A stretch of 43,265 nucleotides of DNA from a virus, in the IMG/VR virus record IMGVR_UViG_3300033146_000838, positions 1 through 43,265 of that record, one strand, 5' to 3'. Positions within the stretch are counted from its first letter, which is position 1, and each line of letters begins with the position of its first letter. Both the position numbers and the translations under genes were made by a program. Below the pieces are notes generated by a model, which did not search any database, was not told the DNA's origin, and saw nothing but the letters and a program-made list of their open reading frames with translations. Shown one piece after another: positions 30,001-39,174 of this stretch.

Positions 30001-31766
30001 TCTCCTATAGATATACGTTGTCCTTTTGTGCTATGCCCAGTACTGTCAGGAATATCGATAGCAAGTTGCGTATCATTGTTTCCACCTTGTATTGTGATGG
30101 TTCCTGAATCATTATAAATATATCCAGTATAAGAAGAAATAGTCGTTTTTGCTGTTCCTGAATTAAAGTCTATTCCGTTTGTTCCACCATTAGAAGCACT
30201 ATGGGCATAAGAACCAAGCGTTAAAACACCTCTATAATCAAGACTAGCTTTACTAGTTGTAATGCCATTGTTGCCAAAGCTGAAGGCCATACCTCCTTGA
30301 TAATCAGATGCCGATGTTTTAGAAAATGTATAAGGTTGCAACTGTGCTATTGTTCTTACGTTTGTGTCTACTAACATTCTTCTAAAATCAATAAAGGCAA
30401 AAGTATTAGAGTCTCCACTGTAATTTTGGAGTAATTCGATATTTGGACTCCCATTATAGTTTGTGCTTAAAGATAAATTATAATCACTTCCTCCTGTTTT
30501 CGCCAGTGTTAATCCATCTCCAGTATCTCCACTTACACTCTCTCCCCAAGCGAAGCTTCCTCCTCCTGTAGGTATAGCCCAAGTACCATCTCCTCGTAAG
30601 AAGTTTGTAGTAATATCGTTAAGTTTAGGTAAAAATCCGTGTTTAGCATTAGTAGCATTATTTGTTGTTATATCTGCTGTAGTGATTGTTGCATCACTTA
30701 TTATTTGATCGCCTGTATTGGTTCCAGTAGCTGTACCGCCTCCAGTAGCAAAACTACCATCAGAAAGTGCAGTGTTAAATTGTGCGGTGGTACCAGATAT
30801 GCCTACTATCGATGTTTGGTCACCTGTGTTAGTGTTGCTTTGGTTTCCAAGCAAAGTCTTTTCTGCGTCTGTGAATGCGTTTGTGTCTGCGTTAGCTTCA
30901 TAAGCTGTCTTTACATCAGCGTTGCTCATATCACCTGTATTTGTTCCACTTGTATTACCTATTACTACTTTTTCTGCATCTGTAACATAGTTAGCGTCTG
31001 TGTCAACTGGTATATCATTTGTATTTAATATTACTACACCAACTTCTCCATTTACACTTGTCACACCACCTGCAGAAGCAGCAGACCATTTCATTCCGCC
31101 ACTAGCAGCACTATCAGCAGTAAGAACATAATCGTTAGTAGGTGCTGTGTCTAATTTCAAGTTAGCTTCATCTATAACGTTATCTGCGATTGTCAAAGCT
31201 TCGTTTCCTGTTACTTCTCCTGTGTGAGTAGCATTTGTTACTTTAGCTGTGTTGGCCACTACGTTTGCGTTGTTATTTACTTCTGTATCAAAATCAGAAA
31301 TAGCAGCAGCTTGTATTGTCCCACCTTCTGTTGGGTCAGTATGTGTATGAGTAGCATTAACGAAATTAATAATAGCAGGACTCGTTAAAGTCTTGTTACT
31401 TAAAGTCTGTGTAGCTGTAAGACCAACTAGCTGTTCTTCAATCTCGGAAGGATCATACATAGTCTTTTTCATATCACCTACACCAACATTAGCCCATACA
31501 GGCTTTGTCCCGTCTGATTGTAATATTCTACCATTAGTGCCTATTTCTAATGTAATATACTCTGTACCGTTATAGTACAATAAATCACCTAAGACATTAA
31601 GAGTAGGTAGTTTGACAAAATCACTATTAAGTTTTGTGACTAAGCCACCAACGGTAGTTTGATAGTTCTGTTCAGATGTTGATTCTATTGTAAGATCTAC
31701 ACCAGTTAAAATATCTGCTGTATCTGGCGTGGTTTTTGTGTTTAACTCTGTAATTTTTTTTGCCAT
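27051..31766 (-). CDS. Giant tail fibre/spike with nine GIGTxxP repeats
   Basis: 1571 residues, the largest gene. The N-terminal domain (MAKKITELNTKTTPDTADIL...) is paralogous to that of the protein at 34318-35028 and probably attaches the fibre to the tail. The central part is Thr/Asn/Gly-rich. The second half carries nine repeats of the type GNVGIGTSTP...L.I, spaced 50-90 residues apart, characteristic of trimeric fibre shafts in gut and environmental phages. A globular C-terminus follows (YIQSKLSNVWAYV-like context, ATIGVKKNG). Own promoter at 31793. Confidence 0.82.
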   Translation of the reverse strand: MAKKITELNTKTTPDTADILTGVDLTIESTSEQNYQTTVGGLVTKLNSDFVKLPTLNVLGDLLYYNGTEYITLEIGTNGRILQSDGTKPVWANVGVGDMKKTMYDPSEIEEQLVGLTATQTLSNKTLTSPAIINFVNATHTHTDPTEGGTIQAAAISDFDTEVNNNANVVANTAKVTNATHTGEVTGNEALTIADNVIDEANLKLDTAPTNDYVLTADSAASGGMKWSAASAGGVTSVNGEVGVVILNTNDIPVDTDANYVTDAEKVVIGNTSGTNTGDMSNADVKTAYEANADTNAFTDAEKTLLGNQSNTNTGDQTSIVGISGTTAQFNTALSDGSFATGGGTATGTNTGDQIISDATITTADITTNNATNAKHGFLPKLNDITTNFLRGDGTWAIPTGGGSFAWGESVSGDTGDGLTLAKTGGSDYNLSLSTNYNGSPNIELLQNYSGDSNTFAFIDFRRMLVDTNVRTIAQLQPYTFSKTSASDYQGGMAFSFGNNGITTSKASLDYRGVLTLGSYAHSASNGGTNGIDFNSGTAKTTISSYTGYIYNDSGTITIQGGNNDTQLAIDIPDSTGHSTKGQRISIGDTQTNKITGIDIDTGASAQDHTSLYLTGTRHSMYIGDTVAPTIATNRLYSLSGDLTWGGGFSADDLQIAGTDINTGGTLTNVAYLDQANTFTSTGNTSFAGNVGIGTSTPVSNLEIADSNITNGAILSLTNTAEGGWTAGDKIGTIDFRITDASASEKNVGSIKLLTTTTGNFPSKTQMAFSTAYSNVLSEAMRIDHNGNVGIGTSTPESKAHIKMADAGITAVPTPSVALTLENSTSIYEQFITPSGTFKGIFFNEGEDLDGSQIRHYYNGTPADTRYEFRGNASEWMRLQNGNLGIGTSTPTTKLEVSSANIDVLKLVRDSAPGSGASLLFENSDAEQARIWLNGGQSLLFDVGNTIVTDTKMILTSSGNLGLGKVNPTHKLHINTESPETTSVMIDGEANQEKVLKIRNYQSSDAAGDNSFGYISAKTANAFTLGARYSNVNTDVLTWNKDGEVGIGTTTPYGKLAIVEPDAMTSASAGEPTLFIPRYDNPTLAVPALEIRQADATTALGANGTIIHAQNRPIAFSTANNDSNHIIDRIDLTITNAGKVGIGTPTPTSKFQIGDGTNAVEELQILTSNAGIQQIRFGDTDDTDIGTIRYEHATNFMSFGVAASERMRITSAGNVGIGTTAPTSPLSVSGIIQSEWDSYGTGYGGLFLKDDNGTSLKSAFIQYGAGHASADNLTIKNYSTIGNIGLFTNSLERLTVGADGKVGIGTTTPNNLLSIKKTGAGFSFDVDRTDGKFMKMSVGSTDMNLIYDDSGKLNIAMQNRTNIASTGVLTDVMTFDTAGNVGIGTISPDEQLEMTGRLHLGQTTAPAITTDKLYNVGGTLTWGGYVQSKLSNVWAYVSASAVTTVTTAGTYYPIQGTFVNDMTDFGAATTNTPGIKYTGTLTRNFKILIQGQVESDSTNTTATIGVKKNGTLITGSDISTICRVADSPYHIGAVVMVELAQNDEIQLVTTSDGSGDELTYPKLQTLIEQVK

Positions 31767-31792
31767 AGTTTTTGTTTATGTTATCTAATATA

Positions 31793-31798
31793 ATTATA
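31793..31798 (-). promoter_or_regulatory. Late promoter (-10) for the giant fibre
   Basis: TATAAT on the minus strand (31798-31793) preceded by TGTGG and followed by TA, as in the other late promoters. Predicted start 31786. The -35 (TAGGTA-like) is weak, so recognition may depend on the extended -10. Confidence 0.6.
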
Positions 31799-31830
31799 CC
31801 ACAACTGTATGTTTTTACCTAAGCTAGTTA

Positions 31831-33054
31831 TTAATAAACTACGTTTGTTCCTGTAGTAGTGTCTGTTCCACTGTCTAAAATAGCTGCGTCTGTTCTACAA
31901 CCTGAGATTATTGTTCTATTAGAGTTAGATGTAACTGTGATTGTATTAGAACCTCCTCCTGCGTCATCTCCTATTTGGCATCCTGTTATAGTATTATCAT
32001 TGGCATCAACTTTCACACCACCAATCATTGTTGAATTACAAACAGAGTTGTTAATAGCACCTAAATCTATATCAAAGAATCCATTGCATATAACATTATT
32101 TATTTTATTATAATCTCCGTCAATATCGAAAGAAAGTGCGTTACCAACATTACTAACACAATTATAAGCACTTGATATAACTATTTGAGCTTTATTGGCT
32201 GAATAAATACCTGATACAATACATCTAGTCCCAATATTGATAGTTAGCGTGCTACCAACATATATATTGTCAACAGAAACACCAGAAGCTAAATATAGCG
32301 ATGAATATGTCTTTGAGGTGTTGAATGTTCCTTCAAAACGAAGGTTATTATAATTTCCAGTACTCAATGTGCAAGCAGTATAACAATCCGAGCCTCCTCC
32401 ATTAAAAGTGCAGTTAGAAACAAAAGCACCAATCTGAGCAGCCCCTGCTATGTTTATTCCACAAGTATTATAATTTGGTAAATCAAAATAGCAATTTTGT
32501 ATTGTTATATTTTTATCAGAGCCTTGATATACATAGCAAATATTAACTGTGCTATTATTATCGAAATAAACATTGTCAAATTTAATATAATCAATATGTA
32601 AAAACAATCTTCCTGCAACTGTTTTAGCAAAAGTTATTTTTAAGTTACTAAAATTAAAGTGTGTATTTGATCCAGAATTATCAAGAAAACTATAAGCACC
32701 CATATTAATATTAACATCATTCATCCCTGTCCCATCTACAACTAAATTAGAAGGCATAGTTATATCTCCTGTTTCAGTAGTGTCATCTATTACTAATACT
32801 CTAGTCTTTCCATCTGCTATTGCAGAACCAAGTGTTGTGTAGTCTGCACCTGTAGCTCCTACTGTTGCTTCGTATATTGAAACACCACCACTGCCACCTC
32901 CACTCTCCTCTAGTGATTGAGTACTTCCATCAGCGTGAATTGCAGTCAATTTATTGCCATTTGCACTATCAGCAAAAATCCCAGTAAAATCCGTATCAGG
33001 ATTACTAGGTGTTGTTTGTTTTCGGTAGTCTTTTCTACTGAATATTTTAGCCAT
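31831..33054 (-). CDS. Beta-helix tail spike or fibre protein
   Basis: 407 residues. The N-terminal adaptor (MAKIFSRKDYRKQTTPSNPD) precedes a right-handed beta-helix-like body of short alternating N/G/S/V/I strands (NSVCNSTMIGGVKVDANDNT), as in pectate-lyase-type spikes. No catalytic acidic cluster stands out. Likely a receptor-binding or polysaccharide-binding appendage. Confidence 0.7.
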   Translation of the reverse strand: MAKIFSRKDYRKQTTPSNPDTDFTGIFADSANGNKLTAIHADGSTQSLEESGGGSGGVSIYEATVGATGADYTTLGSAIADGKTRVLVIDDTTETGDITMPSNLVVDGTGMNDVNINMGAYSFLDNSGSNTHFNFSNLKITFAKTVAGRLFLHIDYIKFDNVYFDNNSTVNICYVYQGSDKNITIQNCYFDLPNYNTCGINIAGAAQIGAFVSNCTFNGGGSDCYTACTLSTGNYNNLRFEGTFNTSKTYSSLYLASGVSVDNIYVGSTLTINIGTRCIVSGIYSANKAQIVISSAYNCVSNVGNALSFDIDGDYNKINNVICNGFFDIDLGAINNSVCNSTMIGGVKVDANDNTITGCQIGDDAGGGSNTITVTSNSNRTIISGCRTDAAILDSGTDTTTGTNVVY

Positions 33055-33078
33055 ATTATATTTACTTAAATTATAAGT

Positions 33079-33117
33079 GCCTTCCTAAGGCTTCGGGGGA
33101 GGTTTTAAACTACCTCC
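33079..33117 (-). promoter_or_regulatory. Tandem intergenic hairpins
   Basis: GGAGGT (33098-33103) with ACCTCC (33112-33117), and GCCTT-CCT-AAGGC (33079-33091). No T-run follows on the minus strand, so processing or stabilising hairpins are likelier than a terminator. Confidence 0.4.
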
Positions 33118-33131
33118 AAAAGCTTTGTTTG

Positions 33132-34298
33132 TTATCCCACAATGATTGTACTTCCAGTGAATTTAGTATTACTTGAAATAACTACATCTCCGTCAGCTTG
33201 TATCTCTACGTCTGTTTCTACCACATTCCCACTGTCATCTCTTACCTGCACTTGTAGTAAGTCGTCAGTTGTTAGAGCGTGTGTTGCAGCAGCTACAGTG
33301 AAAGTGTAAGGTGCAGCACCTCCTACCCAATCAGTAGTGTTATTAAATGATTGTTTAGATTTACTAATTACAGAAGCTAATACATCAGTTCCGTTTATTT
33401 TATATGTTTGTCCACTTGGTAAGTCAATAGAACCACTGTCATCAATACTTACGTTTGAAGCTTGAATTACTTTACCAGTTATACTGTCAAATCTTGCGAT
33501 TGTATTATCAGTTGAACTCGCACTTGCAGAAGTTACAGCGTCTGTAATATTACCTTGCATTGCAAAGAACTCAGAAGCTTCATCAGCTCCATCTACGGTA
33601 GCAGTTAATACATCTCCTACTTCTAGTTCTCCGATACCAGATATTGTACCAGCTACTGATACTCTCCAGTAATCACCAGCTACAATAGAACTTCCTGATC
33701 CTGTACCAGTTGTTGGAAAAGCTCCGCCAGAAGCGTCGTGAGAACCTGCAAAAGTTCCCATAGCTGTAATTTTATTATCTACGTAAGTTTTGATTGCGTC
33801 TGCTCTTGCAATTTGAGTTGCAGAAGCACTTGAAGCAATATCAGTTGTTAATGCTGCAGTTGCAATATCAGCTACCTCAATGTTCGAGATACTATTACCT
33901 GTTCCATTAGCGTCAAAGGTTTTGTTTGTTAATGTGTTAGTTGAAGCACCAGTTAAATAATCTGTACCAGCAGTTGCAGCACTAATTACTCCACTTGTAG
34001 ATTTTAAAATCCCATTACCAGCGTCATAAGTCTTAGCAGTTCTATCTGCACCAGCAGAAACTACCATCTCTCCTGCACCACCAGCTACACTTCCACGAGT
34101 GATAGCATTACTCATATTACCTCCAGTCGCTACTTCTTGGATAGTAGAACCATCATAATACTTCTCTGTTTTAGAAGTTGTGTTATACCAATGTTGACCT
34201 TCTACTGGACTTCCAGGGTCAGATGATAAATTTTGCCATACTGCATTTTGCAACTCATTTTGGTCTAAGTTAATGCCAATCTTGAATGTTTTAGCCAT
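33132..34298 (-). CDS. Tail fibre/appendage protein
   Basis: 388 residues. N-terminus MAKTFKIGINLDQNELQNAV then SSDPGSPVEGQHWYNTTSKT (a fibre attachment module common in phages). Then Ala/Thr/Gly-rich shaft with GTDYLTGASTNTLTNKTFDA, typical of fibre repeats. Likely structural, third in the fibre cluster. Confidence 0.68.
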   Translation of the reverse strand: MAKTFKIGINLDQNELQNAVWQNLSSDPGSPVEGQHWYNTTSKTEKYYDGSTIQEVATGGNMSNAITRGSVAGGAGEMVVSAGADRTAKTYDAGNGILKSTSGVISAATAGTDYLTGASTNTLTNKTFDANGTGNSISNIEVADIATAALTTDIASSASATQIARADAIKTYVDNKITAMGTFAGSHDASGGAFPTTGTGSGSSIVAGDYWRVSVAGTISGIGELEVGDVLTATVDGADEASEFFAMQGNITDAVTSASASSTDNTIARFDSITGKVIQASNVSIDDSGSIDLPSGQTYKINGTDVLASVISKSKQSFNNTTDWVGGAAPYTFTVAAATHALTTDDLLQVQVRDDSGNVVETDVEIQADGDVVISSNTKFTGSTIIVG

Positions 34299-34317
34299 TT
34301 TATAAAGTGTTAAAAAA

Positions 34318-35028
34318 TTAATTACATGTGATAATACCTGTTTCGTTGTTATTTAATGTTACGATGCAAGTGTTTTTGTTTGCATGTTGTACTGAACATA
34401 CTATTTCATATCCTGCTGTATCTATTACTAGCACTGAAGGATATTTATTTAGATTGTGGTTAACCGTTATATTGTCTGTTGATAAGAATGATTGTTCGAA
34501 GTTTTTATCGTTGATGATTGTAGGTTGGTCGCTTAGGTCGTTATAACTGCCACTTGTCGCTACTGTCGCTAGCCCAGGTATATCATCAGTTGTTATTGTT
34601 AATTCATGTGTGTGTGAGTTTAAGGTTACTGCGTTGGTTGTGCTTCCTGTTAGGGTAGTAGGTGTCCCGAGTGTTACACTTCCTGTCATCGTTATCTCCG
34701 AGAAGTTCATACCATTACCAGCAGCAACAGATGTAACTCCTTCATCTCCAGCAGTTGACCATACAGGCTTTAAACCATCTGATTTCAAAACTCTATCTTC
34801 TTCGCCTATCGGTATAGCTACATAGTCTGTACCATCGAAGTAGAATAAACTACCATACCCTCCTACTGGAATTATCATAAAGTTATCTTTCAACCTCTCT
34901 GTTAATCCACTTACCGTTGTTTGAAAGTTTTGATTCCTAGTCTCAAGTTCTGTTAAATCTACACCAGTTAGTATATCTGTTTCAGCAGGTATAGCTTTAA
35001 CGACTAAATCAGTAATCTTTTTCGCCAT
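34318..35028 (-). CDS. Short tail appendage protein, paralogue of the giant fibre N-terminus
   Basis: 236 residues. The first about 100 residues (MAKKITDLVVKAIPAETDIL, GVDL, QNFQTTVSGLTERLKDNF, YGSLFYFDGTDYV, RVLKSDGLKPVWS) align well with the N-terminus of the 1571-residue fibre. The C-terminal end (IPGLATVATSGSYNDLSDQP) also occurs in many fibre proteins. Probably a second fibre using the same tail socket. Confidence 0.7.
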   Translation of the reverse strand: MAKKITDLVVKAIPAETDILTGVDLTELETRNQNFQTTVSGLTERLKDNFMIIPVGGYGSLFYFDGTDYVAIPIGEEDRVLKSDGLKPVWSTAGDEGVTSVAAGNGMNFSEITMTGSVTLGTPTTLTGSTTNAVTLNSHTHELTITTDDIPGLATVATSGSYNDLSDQPTIINDKNFEQSFLSTDNITVNHNLNKYPSVLVIDTAGYEIVCSVQHANKNTCIVTLNNNETGIITCN

Positions 35029-35043
35029 TGTTTACAAGTTAAG

Positions 35044-37269
35044 TTATTCTGTAATAATAGTAGTTTTGTCTTCTGTAATGAACCCTATAGAATCTTCTGT
35101 AATTAAAGCATTAGAACCAGGTAAGGATGTTGTAGACAAACTTCTTTCACGAATATTACTTTTAACTCTTGTCTCTATTTTTATAAGGTTTATCTCATGT
35201 GGTAGCTGAGAGCTTTCACTCATTTCTATAATAAGTCTTCTAAAGTTCTTAATTGTACCTGAACCACCTGCAAAAGCAGAAGCTAAGTCACTAGAATAGT
35301 CTGCGCTATCTCCTCCTATTGTGTCACCTATCTCACCACTACCTATTCCTACGATACCAATACCATCAGAGTCTGTTGACCATACTAGGTTCAACTTGTC
35401 AACAATAAGAGTGTTGTCATAGTTGTATGTGTTGAACGCAACATCAACTACTGTCCCACTAGAGAATAATCCGTCAAACCATTGCTTAGTTAAGTCTTTG
35501 CGTGAACTGAAATCTCCTACGTTTAATTCTTGTCTATATTTTGTGAATATATTTTTACCTGAATCGTTATTCCCTGAAAATAATTCATATACTATTGCAC
35601 CAAGCTCATCACCTGCATATAACTTACCATCTTTTAAAACAAAGGAAGATACGTTTAAACCAGAGAATGTTCCCCATGCTTGTTGTTGAAAATAGTAACA
35701 AAGGATAGAATTGTTTGCATCTGAATCCTTACGACAAGATATAAGTACCATATCGTATTTAGGATAATAAACAGAAGCACTACCAGTAAAGTCATAATCT
35801 TTAAATGTACCTAGTTTACGAGATATACTATTCTGATGATCTGAATAAGGTATGTCAGAAGCTGCACCAGCAGTAGAAATGAACACCCCGTCTACAGTAG
35901 AAACTATAAGACCATAAGGTGTTTGGCAAGTCCCAGATGTTGCACCAGAACTAGCATGATTGTAATCAAATACATCTCTTTTAGATCCATCACTTTGTAA
36001 CTTTATACGATGTCCTACTTGACCATTAGCATAAAAGACTTTCAATTGATTACCTATTGTTTCCATTGCTTGTACCTTCCCATGATTAGAAGTGAACTCT
36101 CCACCACCATCAGCTGTAGTAACAACTGCGAAGTTTGCAGTAGGTGGATTGTCTGCTAACCCTGTATCTGAGTATACTACCTTTGTTTCATCTTCTGGGT
36201 AATCAGCAAGATATAATCTATTGTTTATAATTTTTAATATAGAACCTCTTTCCTCGCTGAACTTCTCAATTTGTAATTCATCTTCTAATATCTCTACAAC
36301 AGAAAAAGATGTTATTTCAAATGGAACTTCTGATTTATCAAAGTTTTGTATTTCAATACTTGTAGTAGGAGCTGTTGGCACAATCAAATCACGACCATCC
36401 CATTCAACACCAGAGATAACTTGTACTCCGTCTACAAAAAGACTGCCTATATCTTGATATGATAAATGGTTAGCAGTTCTAAATTCTTTATTAACACCGT
36501 CAATAGTACCAGTAGGTGTTTCGTTAGCTACACTTGTTCTACCTATAACACCACTGAAAGTGATGTCTAAAACCCCATTATTAGAAGCATTAAAATAAAA
36601 TGTCTGTGTTGCTCCTGAAGCTGCCAATCTTATATCAGTGGCACCAGATATTTCACATTTGCTATATGTATTGCCACTACCAGCTATAAAAGATGTATAG
36701 TTTGTAGCTATTTCTAATTTATATTGTTTACCTGCTGTTATTCCAGCTGCGTAAATAAGGCTTGTGCTAGGTTTTAGACAAACTTTATCATCTACTGCCC
36801 AATCTTGATATGTTCCATTAGATACAGCTGTTTCAGTTGTTGTAGGTGTCATAGTTATAATTTCAGATCCTTCTGGGTGGCTTATCTCCCATACACCTGT
36901 ACCATTAGTTATGTAAAAGTAATCTCTATTTGAATCTCCATAGAATCTACCACCACTTGCGAAGTCATCTTTCAATTCAGTGTAAATACCAGTAGAAATA
37001 TTAATATATCCAACTGTTGTTCCATATCCTACTATTAATGTATTTTCTAATACCCCTATGACGTACATAGTTGCGTTTTCAGAGCCGATAGAGTGTAGAG
37101 TGGTACTACCCTTCCTCTTTACCATTTTACCAGCCCCTAAAGGGATATAATTGCTTAAAACTTCTGCCTCTTGGATATTTAAAAGTTGTGGTAAGTCTTT
37201 TAAGTTTATTCCTTGAGAAGCACCAGTTATGATTGTACTTTTTGGATTGTAAGGTGTTATTTTTGCCAT
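35044..37269 (-). CDS. Tail hub / nozzle-like protein
   Basis: 741 residues, beta-rich. Opening (MAKITPYNPKSTIITGASQG, LPQLLNIQEAEVLSNYIPLG) and repeated propeller-like blades (GVLENTLIVGYGTTVGYINI; YYPKYDMVLISCRKD; NVSSFVLKDGKLYAGDELG) match the tail nozzle proteins of short-tailed phages. It follows the adaptor gene by 8 nt, the usual order. It forms the channel through which DNA leaves. Confidence 0.72.
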   Translation of the reverse strand: MAKITPYNPKSTIITGASQGINLKDLPQLLNIQEAEVLSNYIPLGAGKMVKRKGSTTLHSIGSENATMYVIGVLENTLIVGYGTTVGYINISTGIYTELKDDFASGGRFYGDSNRDYFYITNGTGVWEISHPEGSEIITMTPTTTETAVSNGTYQDWAVDDKVCLKPSTSLIYAAGITAGKQYKLEIATNYTSFIAGSGNTYSKCEISGATDIRLAASGATQTFYFNASNNGVLDITFSGVIGRTSVANETPTGTIDGVNKEFRTANHLSYQDIGSLFVDGVQVISGVEWDGRDLIVPTAPTTSIEIQNFDKSEVPFEITSFSVVEILEDELQIEKFSEERGSILKIINNRLYLADYPEDETKVVYSDTGLADNPPTANFAVVTTADGGGEFTSNHGKVQAMETIGNQLKVFYANGQVGHRIKLQSDGSKRDVFDYNHASSGATSGTCQTPYGLIVSTVDGVFISTAGAASDIPYSDHQNSISRKLGTFKDYDFTGSASVYYPKYDMVLISCRKDSDANNSILCYYFQQQAWGTFSGLNVSSFVLKDGKLYAGDELGAIVYELFSGNNDSGKNIFTKYRQELNVGDFSSRKDLTKQWFDGLFSSGTVVDVAFNTYNYDNTLIVDKLNLVWSTDSDGIGIVGIGSGEIGDTIGGDSADYSSDLASAFAGGSGTIKNFRRLIIEMSESSQLPHEINLIKIETRVKSNIRERSLSTTSLPGSNALITEDSIGFITEDKTTIITE

Positions 37270-37277
37270 GTGTTTTG

Positions 37278-37853
37278 TTAGTTCATGTTAATTACTTGAG
37301 GTTGTCTATTATAATTGTGTATAAGTTCTGTGATACCTTCTTCCATCCTTGAGATAGCATTTCCTTCAAATGTCCCATCTAAATCCCATTCGCCATATAA
37401 TTTCTTTAAGAACTCTATATTTTGGTTAGTCCATCTCTCGTCAAGAACAATGCTGTCGTAAATATCACTAGCTTGTGTTAGTAATGGTATGTATCTTACT
37501 TTAACTGTTTTAACCACATTCTGGATAACAACTTTGTCGTTCTTTATGTAATAACCTGTTCTATTCACATCTCCTCTTTTAACTTGTGGTAATCTGCGTA
37601 GCACATCTCCATTGTCTTGTAGTTCTTCAAACCCACATTCTCCTCTTGCAAAGTTATCTAAATCATCTGGTAAATCAAATTCGCCAGCACCACTGTATAT
37701 GTATTCTTTATAAAACCTAGCTGGTTCTATATTCTGTACAATTCTGTAATATGTGTTATTAAGAATATTAACCCATTGGTAGAATGAATCTCCAATATCA
37801 GCTGTATCCTTAATCGCATATCCGAATTGAGTGAGTAGGTCTTCTACTGTCAT
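37278..37853 (-). CDS. Head-tail adaptor (tail tubular A-like)
   Basis: 191 residues. N-terminus MTVEDLLTQFGYAIKDTADI and pattern NILNNTYYRIVQNIEPARFY fit the helical ring adaptor that connects portal to tail in podoviruses, as does its place between coat protein and hub. Helical at both ends with a beta core (YYIKNDKVVIQNVVKTVKVR). Confidence 0.65.
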   Translation of the reverse strand: MTVEDLLTQFGYAIKDTADIGDSFYQWVNILNNTYYRIVQNIEPARFYKEYIYSGAGEFDLPDDLDNFARGECGFEELQDNGDVLRRLPQVKRGDVNRTGYYIKNDKVVIQNVVKTVKVRYIPLLTQASDIYDSIVLDERWTNQNIEFLKKLYGEWDLDGTFEGNAISRMEEGITELIHNYNRQPQVINMN

Positions 37854-37875
37854 AATTGTTGTTTAAAGGCTAGTA

Positions 37876-37893
37876 GGGAGGCTTATGCCCCCC
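37876..37893 (-). promoter_or_regulatory. Strong hairpin after the major coat gene
   Basis: GGGAGGC (37876-37882), loop TTAT, GCCCCCC (37887-37893): a 7-bp GC-rich stem with one mismatch-tolerant G-U on the minus strand. Located between coat and adaptor genes, it may attenuate or stabilise the coat transcript; no T-run. Confidence 0.5.
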
Positions 37894-37909
37894 ATATCAG
37901 TCTTTAAGA

Positions 37910-39142
37910 TTACGCACCGTTTACTACATCAGAAGTAACAATTTTCTTTGAATATTCATTGAAAACTTTTCCACCATAAACTTCTTCCATTACCATATTC
38001 TTACGAATAGCAGTTGGAGCATCAGAAAGTTTTAATACACTTTCTTGATTTACAAAATTCACAGCACCATTTTCCAATCCAATGATAACAGTTCCTTTAG
38101 CACTAAGAGCACCATTAGTTAGGTCTTCAGCAACAGCAGCTTGACGATTCATAGTAACGATAGCATCGTTTGAACTGAAAGCACCACAACTTACATAAGC
38201 GTTAGTCATAAGAGTACGGTCAGCTGTACTAAGAGCGATATAATTAGTAGCACCAGGAGTTCCAGTACCGTTAATCATATCTTCGACAATAGCTTGTTGT
38301 CCAGCAGCGTCAGAAGCAATATCAAATTCACCAGCAGCACTTGGAGCAGCTTTAGCAGTAAATACTACGTCAGCAGAAGTTCCTTTGTTGTTTACAATAG
38401 AGAAAGTCAATGTGTCATCAGCAACAGCAACATCAGTAATACTTAATTTGTATTGAACTGGTAAGTTGTTAGTACGGTAACATTTGAATCCAGATACCAT
38501 TCCTACAGCACCTTCAGCACGGTAAGACAAACCTTTGTCAAACGCAGTATAAAGATTTGATGTAAGAATCAAAGCCTCTACTTCTGGGTTTACGAATAGG
38601 TAAGGGTTACGGAAAGCATTTTGTTTCTTCAATGCAGTTGCCATAGCTGTAATTTTGTTAATTACATTTAGAGCGTCACCAGCAGTAACATTCCATGTTT
38701 GAGCGTCACCTTGGTCGATAGCGTTTACAGAAGCAACACCTTCAACAGCTAGAGAAGCTACATATTGGTCGTATGTATTAGCTTTAGCGTAAGCAACACG
38801 ATCTGCAAAACGTCCGATTAAGTCCAAGTTAGATTGGATTTCAGATAGTTTAGCGAAAGGTAGGTTCAACTGAAAGATTTCAGTTACAACTAGACTTTCA
38901 GATGAGATAGCCCAAGAGCTTTCAGCAATGTCAGAACCAGCAGTTCCTCCACGGTTAAAGTCTACATTTGGTACAGTTTGTACTATTACAGTATCACCTT
39001 GACGACGAAGTTCACCTTCAAAGTCACGATTAGCTGTAGGAGTAATAATGAGCAATTTATCAAGTAATTTGATAATTTTCTTCTGCAACATGTTCTCAAC
39101 TATGATAGTTTGATTACTTGCAGGTAGGTTTGTAGCAGCCAT
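37910..39142 (-). CDS. Major capsid protein
   Basis: 410 residues, HK97 fold of P22-coat type: helical N-terminus (NMLQKKIIKLLDKLLIITPT), ANRDFEGELRRQGDTVIVQT, YAKANTYDQYVASLA and YLFVNPEVEALILTSN are typical coat motifs. A beta insertion (SITDVAVADDTLTFSIVNNK) lies in the middle. Preceded by the scaffold and followed by adaptor genes. Balanced, less AT-skewed codons suggest high expression. Confidence 0.88.
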   Translation of the reverse strand: MAATNLPASNQTIIVENMLQKKIIKLLDKLLIITPTANRDFEGELRRQGDTVIVQTVPNVDFNRGGTAGSDIAESSWAISSESLVVTEIFQLNLPFAKLSEIQSNLDLIGRFADRVAYAKANTYDQYVASLAVEGVASVNAIDQGDAQTWNVTAGDALNVINKITAMATALKKQNAFRNPYLFVNPEVEALILTSNLYTAFDKGLSYRAEGAVGMVSGFKCYRTNNLPVQYKLSITDVAVADDTLTFSIVNNKGTSADVVFTAKAAPSAAGEFDIASDAAGQQAIVEDMINGTGTPGATNYIALSTADRTLMTNAYVSCGAFSSNDAIVTMNRQAAVAEDLTNGALSAKGTVIIGLENGAVNFVNQESVLKLSDAPTAIRKNMVMEEVYGGKVFNEYSKKIVTSDVVNGA

Positions 39143-39174
39143 ATTAAGTTTGTTTTAATTAAGTAAATTAAGAT

